Of a DNA stretch of 25,082 bases, positions 7,787-14,511 are shown in pieces; positions within the stretch are counted from its first letter, which is position 1; every line of letters starts with the position of its first letter. Both the position numbers and the translations under genes were made by a program. This DNA is from JABIAL01 sp964645825 (GTDB lineage Bacteria > Patescibacteriota > Patescibacteriia > UBA1558 > GWA2-36-10): positions 1-25,082 of the forward strand of contig CAZXZY010000009.1 of assembly GCA_964645825.1 (NCBI GenBank). Direction: 5' to 3'. Under the pieces are notes generated by a model. That model saw nothing but the letters and a program-made list of their open reading frames with translations, made no database searches and was not told where the DNA came from.

Positions 7787-8062
7787 GATTGTTTCAGGAT
7801 TGGGAGAAAATTTTTTATTTTGAATCTTCCATTGATCAACGTATTGTCCTAAGCCTTGGTTTTTGAGTTGATTTGCGCGGCGGGTAGATTTTTGAGACCA
7901 CTCTACCAAAGAGTTAAAATTGATCTTATAACGGCCTCGTACCACAATATAGCGCAGTTCTTCAGCCTTGATAGCTTGGCGGATGGTTTTACTGGAAACG
8001 CCAAATAGTTGTCCAGCCTCTGAAACAGAGACTCTAATGATTTTTTCTGTTTGGTCTGACAT
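7769..8062 (-). CDS. Small helix-turn-helix DNA-binding protein (excisionase/MerR-like)
   Basis: The 97-residue protein has an N-terminal helix-turn-helix of the excisionase/MerR type: V-S-E-A-G-Q-L-F-G-V-S-S-K-T-I-R-Q-A-I (about 13-31) followed by a wing-like R-Y-I-V-V-R-G-R-Y-K-I-N-F-N-S-L-V-E-W (37-55). The remaining 40 residues are basic and show no known effector domain. It is transcribed away from the sigma-factor operon and shares the 348-base intergenic region with it, so it is a candidate regulator of that operon; this is inference from position. A good promoter lies directly upstream and gives a leader of about 10 bases. No integrase or other phage gene is near, so a true excisionase role is unlikely. 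Confidence 0.8.
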   Translation of the reverse strand: MSDQTEKIIRVSVSEAGQLFGVSSKTIRQAIKAEELRYIVVRGRYKINFNSLVEWSQKSTRRANQLKNQGLGQYVDQWKIQNKKFSPNPETIKKLTE

Positions 8063-8079
8063 AGTTTTTTATTGATTAA

Positions 8080-8108
8080 AGTATACACTACTCTAGAACT
8101 TAAGGCAA
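8080..8108 (-). promoter_or_regulatory. Promoter of the minus-strand HTH gene
   Basis: Read on the minus strand, TTGCCT (complement of 8103-8108) is followed after exactly 17 bases by TATACT (complement of 8080-8085). The predicted start site is about 10 bases ahead of the HTH start codon. Confidence 0.65.
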
Positions 8109-8261
8109 AGCAATGATAAATAATAGTTTATTTATAAATTATTAAATATTAAAAAAGCAGAGGAGTAAATGGATTATTTTAGGCATTTTTTGTTTATTTT
8201 ATGAGTTTTATATGATATAATGCTGGCTATTAAATAGTTTGCAAATTTGGGCTTATAACTG

Positions 8262-8290
8262 TTTACATTTTGGCTAATATTTGCTATAAT
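8262..8290 (+). promoter_or_regulatory. Sigma-70-type promoter of the ECF sigma operon
   Basis: TTTACA (8262-8267), a 17-base spacer and TATAAT (8285-8290) preceded by TGC, an extended -10. It is the best promoter match of the 348-base divergent region 8063-8410. The spacer contains TTGGCTAA (8270-8277), the same half-site found doubled at 8342-8359. The predicted transcript has a leader of about 115 bases before the ATG at 8411. The rest of the region is AT-rich without further clear signals. Confidence 0.75.
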
Positions 8291-8341
8291 ATAGCTTAAT
8301 ATATTGAAAAACCTTAAGAAAAACAATTATTTTGATAGTTT

Positions 8342-8359
8342 TTGGCTAATCTTAGCCAA
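8342..8359. promoter_or_regulatory. Perfect inverted repeat, candidate operator or leader hairpin
   Basis: TTGGCTAA (8342-8349) and TTAGCCAA (8352-8359) are exact reverse complements separated by TC. The site lies about 45 bases downstream of the predicted transcription start and 52 bases before the sigma start codon. A single copy of the same half-site lies inside the promoter spacer at 8270-8277, which suits binding of a dimeric repressor. The binding protein is unknown; the neighbouring HTH protein is a candidate. Confidence 0.5.
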
Positions 8360-8410
8360 GATATATTTAATAAAAACTGTAACATTATCGTTAGAATTAC
8401 GTCTTATACT

Positions 8411-8962
8411 ATGAAAGGATTAAAATCCAATTTGAAAGAGAAGATTGCTTTTTTAAAGCTAAAGAATGGAGACCCAGAAGCTTTCAGTTTTTTTTACGAT
8501 AAATACGTTAAACAAATCTATCGCTTCATTTTATTAAAGGTTTCTAATCCGCAAATCGCTGAAGATTTGACCCAAGATGTTTTTTTAAAAACCTGGCAAC
8601 ATTTAGTGGATCAAAAGAATTTGAGCCACTTCAGAGCTTTTATTTATCGTATTGCTCGTAATATAGTGATTGATTATTATCGACAAAGCAATCGTCAACC
8701 TTTACCGATTGATGAAATGCCAGAAGAAAATCTACCGACAGAGAAGATTGAAGATCTAGACATTTCTCTAGATGTGGAAAACATTAAAAAGCACTTGGAA
8801 CGACTCAAGCCAGCTTATCAGGAAATTTTAATTCTTCGATACATCGAAGATTTAACATTTGAAGAGATTGCCGAAATTTTACAAAAAGATAAAAACAATG
8901 TCCGCGTGTTGTTACACCGAGCATTAAATAAATTGAAGCAAATTATTAGCGAGGGGAAATAA
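8411..8962 (+). CDS. RNA polymerase sigma factor, ECF (sigma-70 family) type
   Basis: The product (183 residues from this start) has only the two domains of ECF sigma factors: region 2 (about 24-92: A-F-S-F-F-Y-D-K-Y-V, A-E-D-L-T-Q-D-V-F-L-K-T-W, F-R-A-F-I-Y-R-I-A-R-N-I) binding the -10 element and core polymerase, and region 4 (about 127-178: L-K-P-A-Y-Q-E-I-L-I-L-R-Y-I-E-D-L-T-F-E-E-I-A-E-I-L) with the -35-recognising helix-turn-helix. The frame stays open upstream to a TTG at 8342, giving 206 residues, but that TTG lies within the inverted repeat and the extra residues do not look like ECF sequence, so I chose the ATG. Neither start has a Shine-Dalgarno. The gene is followed 11 bases later by a DUF5667 membrane protein, the usual layout of a sigma factor with its membrane regulator. 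Confidence 0.9.
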   Translation: MKGLKSNLKEKIAFLKLKNGDPEAFSFFYDKYVKQIYRFILLKVSNPQIAEDLTQDVFLKTWQHLVDQKNLSHFRAFIYRIARNIVIDYYRQSNRQPLPIDEMPEENLPTEKIEDLDISLDVENIKKHLERLKPAYQEILILRYIEDLTFEEIAEILQKDKNNVRVLLHRALNKLKQIISEGK

Positions 8963-8973
8963 TTACTTATCAT

Positions 8974-10293
8974 ATGAGACTATCTAAAAAACTTTTTCAA
9001 CTAGGAAAATCAAAAGACTTCCAACCAAATCAGGATTGGGAGAAATCTACCAAACATGAGTTACTATTAGAAATTCATGCGCAAAATAGATTACACAAAG
9101 CACAACAGTTAAGCACTGCTGAGCGTTTTGATTTAGTAATGATGAAGTTCACTCGTCGTTTGATGCCATCTGTCACCAAAGCTATGGCTGCCATATTGAT
9201 TGTTGCCATGGGCTCCGGTACTGCTTTTGCCGCTCAGGCTTCTGTGCCTGGTGAAATGTTATGGCCAGTTAAGCGTTCTATGGAAAAAGCAGAATTAACT
9301 ATTACTTTTAATCCAGTTAAAGAAACAGAGGTTCACATTAAACATATTAATAAACGTTTAAGTGAAATTGATAAGATTGTTGAAGATGGTAAGAAAGAGG
9401 TTAAACAAGATAAAGTAGCTGCCAAAGTAGCCAAACAGGAAAAAGCCATCAAACAAGCAGTTAGCCATTTAGAAAAAGATGTAGCAGCTGTAGATACTGG
9501 TTTGAAAGTTGTTAAAGAAGAAAAAGCTCCTTTAGAAATTGTAGAATTAGCTCAAAAAGTGACAGAAGCCACTAAAGAAGCAGTAGTCTTATTGGAAGAG
9601 CAAGCTACTGAATCTCAAGGCAGCGCTATTGAAGAGGCTTTAAATGATGTTAAAGATATTAATCAAGAAGTTAGTGAAGCAGCTGTCAGTTTAGCTTTAG
9701 AGGTTCACGAAGACATAGTAAAGGAAGTAGATGCCGATGCTGTAGAAGTTGCTGATGGTGCAGAGGAAACCAAAGAACAAACAGAAACTGCTGAGGAAGC
9801 GGTTGCTGTTGCAGAGATAGTAGCTGAAATGATCGCTGATGAGATTGATCAATTATCTGATGATATTGATGATGCTCAAGAAAAAGTTGATATCATCGAA
9901 CAAGTTGAATTAAATTCAGCCATAAAAACAGTGGAAGACAATGATGAGGCTGATTTAAAAGCTGGTATTGCTGAGCCAGTTGATTTGAATGAAGAACCAG
10001 TTTTAGAAAAGATGACTGAAGTCAAAGAACAACCACAAGAAGCAGGAGTTATTTTAGATGAAGCCAAAGTTTTACTAGAAGAAGGGTCATTGAAAGATGC
10101 TCTTGAGAAAGTAACAGAAAGTAAAGAAATAAATGCTAAAGCCGAAGTAGTTTTAGACATATTAGATGAAGCCGCAGAAATTGAAGCTGCTAGTGGAGAA
10201 GTTGAATCAGAGCCAGTTGTAGATGTAGAAGTAGCTATCATAGATCCAGTAAATGGAGAAGAGGCAACTATTGAAGAAAGCGATTTAGAATAA
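8974..10293 (+). CDS. DUF5667-domain membrane protein, putative anti-sigma partner
   Basis: The 439-residue protein has a cytoplasmic N-terminal segment (about 1-67), one membrane helix (about 68-88, ending G-T-A-F-A-A), and an outer DUF5667-like region starting V-P-G-E-M-L-W-P-V-K-R-S-M-E-K-A-E-L (91-108). The rest is a long, strongly acidic, Ala/Glu/Val/Lys-rich helical region, probably coiled coil, ending in Glu and Asp. Proteins of this type often follow ECF sigma genes, and the topology (inside segment, single helix, outside sensor) fits an anti-sigma factor that reports on the cell surface. No zinc H-x3-C-x2-C anti-sigma motif is visible, so that role is inference from order and topology. 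Its 11-base spacing shows it is cotranscribed with the sigma gene. Confidence 0.78.
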   Translation: MRLSKKLFQLGKSKDFQPNQDWEKSTKHELLLEIHAQNRLHKAQQLSTAERFDLVMMKFTRRLMPSVTKAMAAILIVAMGSGTAFAAQASVPGEMLWPVKRSMEKAELTITFNPVKETEVHIKHINKRLSEIDKIVEDGKKEVKQDKVAAKVAKQEKAIKQAVSHLEKDVAAVDTGLKVVKEEKAPLEIVELAQKVTEATKEAVVLLEEQATESQGSAIEEALNDVKDINQEVSEAAVSLALEVHEDIVKEVDADAVEVADGAEETKEQTETAEEAVAVAEIVAEMIADEIDQLSDDIDDAQEKVDIIEQVELNSAIKTVEDNDEADLKAGIAEPVDLNEEPVLEKMTEVKEQPQEAGVILDEAKVLLEEGSLKDALEKVTESKEINAKAEVVLDILDEAAEIEAASGEVESEPVVDVEVAIIDPVNGEEATIEESDLE

Positions 10294-10345
10294 TAGTTTT
10301 TTAAAAAACAATAATTTTTTACATATCCCGACTCTAGTGCGAAGC

Positions 10346-10610
10346 AATTAGGTTATGGATACATAGTTTTCGTTCCCCATGCGCGGAAGGAAAGCTATAA
10401 TCCCTAACTTATTCGCATAATCGCGCGCGATTAGGGAATTATTGTCGTTGTTCCTAGATAATTTAATATTTGTTTTCGGGGTCCGTACCCGAGCTATCTC
10501 GTTGCCTATAAACTTAGCGACCAGCAAGGTCGATATCGTTTATTCGATAGGTGTTAGGTATTATAGTTAGCACTTTATGTGTTTCAGTCCAAAGATATTT
10601 GGATGCTAAC
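10346..10610 (+). ncRNA. Structured leader or non-coding RNA ahead of the S-layer-like gene
   Basis: The 378 bases between the DUF5667 gene and the S-layer-like gene (10294-10671) hold no credible ORF but many possible helices. Helix A: 10363-10376 with 10385-10398 (13 pairs, one G-G mismatch). Helix B: 10399-10407 with 10431-10440 (9 pairs, one bulge), extended by TCGC/GCGA 10413-10416/10427-10430. Helix C: 10475-10480 with 10488-10493, flanked by 10456-10460/10495-10499. Helix D: 10508-10513 with 10538-10543, enclosing CGACC/GGTCG 10518-10522/10528-10532. Helix E: GTTAGCA/TGCTAAC 10566-10572/10604-10610, stacked on TCCAAA/TTTGGA 10588-10593/10598-10603. Pairs 10367-10394 and 10475-10493 are G-U only when the plus strand is transcribed. 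GC is about 42% over 10321-10560 with 19 CG dinucleotides, clearly above the flanks. I match it to no known RNA family; it may be a 5' leader or a separate RNA. Confidence 0.55.
10442..10469 (+). promoter_or_regulatory. Possible promoter within the pre-S-layer region
   Basis: TTGTCG (10442-10447), a 16-base spacer and TAATAT (10464-10469) form a moderate promoter match. If used, the S-layer-like transcript would have a leader of about 195 bases containing only helices D and E and part of C. No better promoter is seen between 10294 and 10363, so the true start of this transcript is open; it could also be read from the sigma operon or by the alternative sigma factor. Confidence 0.3.
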
Positions 10611-10671
10611 GATTTAGTTAAGATAAGTATTATTTACTAGCGAACACTTTATAAATTAACGAAATGAATAC

Positions 10672-13600
10672 ATGAGTTTAGTAAAGAGATTTTCCGTCTT
10701 TGCTTTAATGATTGCCACTGTGTTCACAATGTCAGCCGGTACTGCTTTGCAAGTCAAAGCTGCTGGTAATTACACCGCAGGTGACCTGTTAGCCAAAGAT
10801 GGCGTTTCAGGAGCTGCTGTATATTACATTGGTTCAGATGGCATGAAATATGTTTTTCCAGACGTAAAAACATATAACACTTGGTATGATAATTTTGACA
10901 ATGTTGTCAGAGTTGATGTCGCTGAGTTAGATATGTATGCTGACGGTGGTACTGTTACTTACCGTGCAGGTACAAAATTAGTAACTCACGAAAACACAGC
11001 TAAAGTTTACGCTTTAGAACCAGGTGGAGTTTTACGTTGGATTCCAACCGGTGATGTAGCTGAAAGTTTGTTTGGTGCAAACTGGGGAGCCATGGTATTA
11101 GACGTTTTACCAGGTTACTTTGCAAGCTACACTGCAGGTTCTGATCTAGGCAGCACATTGCCAGAAGGTACAATAGCTATCGAAGATGGTGGTGATACTT
11201 ATTACTACATCGCTGATGGTGCTAAAAGACCATTCTCAACAATGGATGCTTTTGAAGCTAATAACTTCAACCTAGACAACGTCTTGACTATGGACCTTTC
11301 AGGTTATAGTGATGGCGAATCAATCACAGGTGAAGAAATCGCTTTGAGTGGTTTCATGGCCAGTGACGTAGTAGTAATTCCAGAAGATGGTAACTTAACT
11401 GTAAGTTTATCATCCGCTACTCCAGCTGCTGGTAACGTAGTTATCAATGTTGATAACATCGTTTTCGGTAAATTTAATTTTACAGCTGGTGATGCTGATG
11501 CCATTGTTAACTCTGTTAAGATTGGTAGAAGTGGATTAGGTTCTACTGGTGATTTTACATCAGTAACACTTTATGATGGTTCTACTAAATTAGGTAGTAC
11601 CAGAACTTCTTGGTCATCAGATGCTACAATTAACTACAACATTTCTAGTGGTTGGGACATCCCAGCTGGAACTACCAAAGAATTAACAATGGTAGGTAAG
11701 CTAGATACAGCAGCTACTTATAATGCCTTGGGTATTTTAGAAGTTGGTGTTGGCGCTGGTACAGTTTCAGGATCATTACCTATCTATGGTAATGAAATGA
11801 CTGGTGTTAATGTTACTGTAGGTGGTGTAACTATCACTGATCAAGGTACAGCAGCTACAAAGAATATTGGTGATACCGATGTTACAATGGCTGAATTTAG
11901 ATTAGCTATTAATTCTGTAGAAGATGCAGAATTTACATCTATTACTTTAAAGAACAAAGCTGCAACAAGCAATGCTTCAGATGATAATGTTGCTAACTTA
12001 AAATTGTACAAAGGTGCCGACATGTTAGCCGGTTCAGTACAAATGGTTAGTGATAAAATTGTCTTTGTCTTAGACGAAGCATTCGCTATTGAGAAGAGTA
12101 AGAACGAAACCTTCAAAGTAATTGGCGATATCACAAATGGTGATGGCAATACTATTGAGTATGTATTAGATGCTACAACTGATTTATCAGTTATGGGTGA
12201 TACATATGGTACTAGTTTGACAGTTACCTCAACTGGTTATGATGCAGCTACAGAAGGTATGATCATTACTATTGATGGTGCTGAATTAAACATTGCTTTC
12301 ACAAGTAATGAATTAAAGACCATTGATGATCAAACAGACGTAGAATTTGGTACATTAGTATTAAGTGCTGGTTCTACAGATGTAAAGATCACAAATATGA
12401 TTTTTACTATCGATGAAACAGATGGTAATTCAGATGCTACCGATAATAAAGATGTCGATGAATTTGAATTAGTAGATGTCGATGACGGTTCAGCTTATGT
12501 CGGTACCATGACTGATGGTGGCGACGCTGATGCTGATGACGAAACTTGGACATATACTGATGAAATTTGGTTGGCTGCTGGACAAGCTAGAACATTCACC
12601 ATGAGAGGTGATTTGCCAACTGGTATTGGTGATGGTGACTCATATAAAGTTACTATGACTGTTAATACCACAAACATTACAGCTGAAACTGACCCAGAAG
12701 GTGACGCTATTGACACTTTCTCAGTTGGCAGTATTGTTGGTAAATTAGTTACAGTAAATACCCCTTATCTTACAATCACTCCAGAAGCAATGAATGCTGG
12801 TTATGCAGTAATCAATGACATGGATGTAGAATTGTTCAAGGGTACTATCGAAGCTGTAGCTGGTGATGTAACTATGAGTAGAATGCGTTTTGAAGGTGGT
12901 CATGCTACCGCTGGTAACGTAACCTACACAGTTGCAAACATGGATAAAGATAACTGGTCTGGAGTAGGCTTGTATTTGAATGGTTCAGATTCACCTACTC
13001 AACTTTTGACTAGTTCAAATTTAACTGAAGGTGAATTAGACTTTAATTCATTCTCAGCTACTATTGCAGATGGTGACACCATTGACTTTGTAGTCAAAGG
13101 TGATGTTGGATCTACTTTAGATTCTTCAAATAAAACAGTACATCTACAATTAGATACAGTTACTGCTAAAGATGGTGATAATGATGATGCTGGCGTGAAA
13201 GATCCTGCCGGTACAACTATCGCTACTACAGCAGAATTAGAATCTACAAGAACTGTTACTTTAACAGACAAAGGTATTTTGTATACTTCATTACGTAATG
13301 CTGATGCTGGCTACAATAAAGACAGAGTTGTCTTGGCTAGTGATTCCCAATGGGTTGCTAAATTACGTATGAGAGCACAATACGAAGATATCAGAGTTGA
13401 AGATTTGAAACTAACAAATACTGTAGCTGCTTCTGAAGATTCACTTGAATCTGTATGTCTATACAGTGAAGAAACAGCAACAGAAGATTATTTGATTGGT
13501 TGTACTACATTGAGTACAGCTGACGTTGCATTCTTCAATGATATTGATTCAGTTGTAGAACAAGGCACAGAAGATTGGTATGTATATGTTAACACTAGAG

Positions 13601-14418
13601 CCATGGGCGATGGTGCTGCAGCTACAGCTGATACTACTGATGCATTTGCATTCAGAGTTACAACTACATCCGGTCATTTGACTGCTGTAGGTGTTGATTC
13701 TAATGAAACACTGGCTTTCGGTGATAACGATGGCTCTGCAGCTGCAGGTGAAATCGTATTTGATACCGATTTAGATGGTACTTTCGATGAAGCTGCTGAT
13801 ACAGCTTATACAGCTACAGGAAAGAACTTCATCATTGCCGGTTCTAAGGTTGCCAACGTGTCATTAGTTGATACTATTGGTGGTGAAACTGTTGACACTG
13901 TAATTAGTGGTACTGGAGAATACACATTAGCTATTCTTCAAGTAGACACTGCTGATCACAGTAATACAGACTCCATCGGCAATGCCTTGGTATTTGCAGT
14001 AAATAATTTTGTTTTTGACGTCACTAAGTACACATCAACTACATTCAGTGGTGCTACCATTGAAAGAATTGGTGGTACTGAAGGTGCAAAAGCCTTAGTT
14101 GTTACTGCTTGTGATGGTGTCGGTGAAACTGATGCTGATTGGACATTGGCTAACGTATCTTCAACAATGGGTGTTGATAGTATGGCAGAAGCAGGCGATA
14201 CCGCTTACTTCGTAATCAAGGGTACAATCGACGGTCTAGAAGCTACTACAGGAGTAGTTGATTGGGTACGTGTAAGTTTAGATTCTCTAAACACTGGTAC
14301 AAACAATATCGATTGGTTTGATGGATATGATACTACATATGCAGCAGCTAGCGATTTTGATTATGTAAGACTAGATACATCTAGCATTACCGGTACTAAA
14401 GTAGCTGAAAATTTATAA
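10672..14418 (+). CDS. Large secreted surface protein, putative S-layer protein
   Basis: A 1248-residue protein with a Sec signal peptide (about 1-31, cleavage near V-K-A-A-G). The N-terminal module (about 34-155: A-G-D-L-L, A-A-V-Y-Y-I-G, M-K-Y-V-F-P-D-V-K-T-Y, V-T-Y-R-A-G-T-K-L, V-Y-A-L-E-P-G-G-V-L-R-W-I, L-F-G-A-N-W) resembles the one common in CPR surface proteins; a shorter related segment follows (about 166-230). The rest looks like five or six beta-sandwich domains rich in Thr, Asp, Gly and Ala, very acidic, with a calcium-loop-like D-T-D-L-D-G-T-F-D-E (1031-1040). There are only three Cys (929, 944, 1147). No SLH domain, LPxTG motif or C-terminal membrane helix was found, so the anchor is unknown. 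Size, export and its own terminator fit an abundant lattice protein; the S-layer role is inferred. Confidence 0.83.
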   Translation: MSLVKRFSVFALMIATVFTMSAGTALQVKAAGNYTAGDLLAKDGVSGAAVYYIGSDGMKYVFPDVKTYNTWYDNFDNVVRVDVAELDMYADGGTVTYRAGTKLVTHENTAKVYALEPGGVLRWIPTGDVAESLFGANWGAMVLDVLPGYFASYTAGSDLGSTLPEGTIAIEDGGDTYYYIADGAKRPFSTMDAFEANNFNLDNVLTMDLSGYSDGESITGEEIALSGFMASDVVVIPEDGNLTVSLSSATPAAGNVVINVDNIVFGKFNFTAGDADAIVNSVKIGRSGLGSTGDFTSVTLYDGSTKLGSTRTSWSSDATINYNISSGWDIPAGTTKELTMVGKLDTAATYNALGILEVGVGAGTVSGSLPIYGNEMTGVNVTVGGVTITDQGTAATKNIGDTDVTMAEFRLAINSVEDAEFTSITLKNKAATSNASDDNVANLKLYKGADMLAGSVQMVSDKIVFVLDEAFAIEKSKNETFKVIGDITNGDGNTIEYVLDATTDLSVMGDTYGTSLTVTSTGYDAATEGMIITIDGAELNIAFTSNELKTIDDQTDVEFGTLVLSAGSTDVKITNMIFTIDETDGNSDATDNKDVDEFELVDVDDGSAYVGTMTDGGDADADDETWTYTDEIWLAAGQARTFTMRGDLPTGIGDGDSYKVTMTVNTTNITAETDPEGDAIDTFSVGSIVGKLVTVNTPYLTITPEAMNAGYAVINDMDVELFKGTIEAVAGDVTMSRMRFEGGHATAGNVTYTVANMDKDNWSGVGLYLNGSDSPTQLLTSSNLTEGELDFNSFSATIADGDTIDFVVKGDVGSTLDSSNKTVHLQLDTVTAKDGDNDDAGVKDPAGTTIATTAELESTRTVTLTDKGILYTSLRNADAGYNKDRVVLASDSQWVAKLRMRAQYEDIRVEDLKLTNTVAASEDSLESVCLYSEETATEDYLIGCTTLSTADVAFFNDIDSVVEQGTEDWYVYVNTRAMGDGAAATADTTDAFAFRVTTTSGHLTAVGVDSNETLAFGDNDGSAAAGEIVFDTDLDGTFDEAADTAYTATGKNFIIAGSKVANVSLVDTIGGETVDTVISGTGEYTLAILQVDTADHSNTDSIGNALVFAVNNFVFDVTKYTSTTFSGATIERIGGTEGAKALVVTACDGVGETDADWTLANVSSTMGVDSMAEAGDTAYFVIKGTIDGLEATTGVVDWVRVSLDSLNTGTNNIDWFDGYDTTYAAASDFDYVRLDTSSITGTKVAENL

Positions 14419-14437
14419 TTTTCACTGCTTTATAGGC

Positions 14438-14469
14438 AAAAAAACCACCCCTATTCGGGGTGGTTTTTT
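14438..14469. terminator. Strong intrinsic terminator after the S-layer-like gene
   Basis: CCACCCC (14445-14451) pairs with GGGGTGG (14457-14463) over a TATTC loop. Seven A residues precede the stem and six T residues follow it. It begins 20 bases after the stop codon. Confidence 0.92.
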
Positions 14470-14480
14470 GTTTGTAGTTG

Positions 14481-14489
14481 TGGTATATT
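14481..14489 (+). promoter_or_regulatory. Possible extended -10 promoter for the ligase-like gene
   Basis: TGG followed by TATATT (14484-14489) forms an extended -10 element 23 bases before the ATG at 14512. Only a weak -35 candidate (TGGTTT, 14461-14466, 17-base spacing) overlaps the preceding terminator. Confidence 0.4.
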
Positions 14490-14511
14490 TTTGTAGTAAA
14501 TTATTATTACT

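Noticed and set aside
8159..8204. Short ORF of 11 codons (ATG 8169) behind AGAGGAG
   Set aside because: The spacing to the ATG is only three bases, the peptide is very short, and no promoter faces it from the right distance. It may be chance in AT-rich DNA.
8190..8221. Second promoter, TTGTTT and TATAAT, upstream of the sigma gene
   Set aside because: The spacer is 20 bases, too long for a good promoter; the pair at 8262-8290 is far better.
8342..8410. Upstream TTG start adding 23 residues to the sigma factor
   Set aside because: The TTG is part of the inverted repeat, has no Shine-Dalgarno, and the added residues do not resemble the start of an ECF sigma factor; the ATG at 8411 gives a normal length.
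10296..10320. GTTTTTTAAAAAAC palindrome plus T-run as terminator of the sigma operon
   Set aside because: The stem is pure A-T apart from its end pair and would be too weak for reliable termination; readthrough into the structured region is quite possible.
10377..10395. CGGAAGGAAAGC resembling the SRP RNA domain IV loop (C-GGAA-GGAAGC)
   Set aside because: An extra A breaks the motif, the matching AGG strand is missing on the 5' side, and the segment pairs better in the long helix A.
10396..10401. TATAAT as a promoter -10 in the structured region
   Set aside because: No -35 element lies 16-18 bases upstream, and the bases are part of helices A and B.
10664..10675. Three-codon ORF (ATG AAT ACA TGA) overlapping the S-layer-like start
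   Set aside because: Too short to support and has no ribosome binding site; likely chance.
10672..14418. N-x-S/T sequons as evidence of N-glycosylation of the surface protein
   Set aside because: About 16 by eye, close to what its high Asn, Ser and Thr content would give by chance; no oligosaccharyltransferase of the PglB type is in the window.
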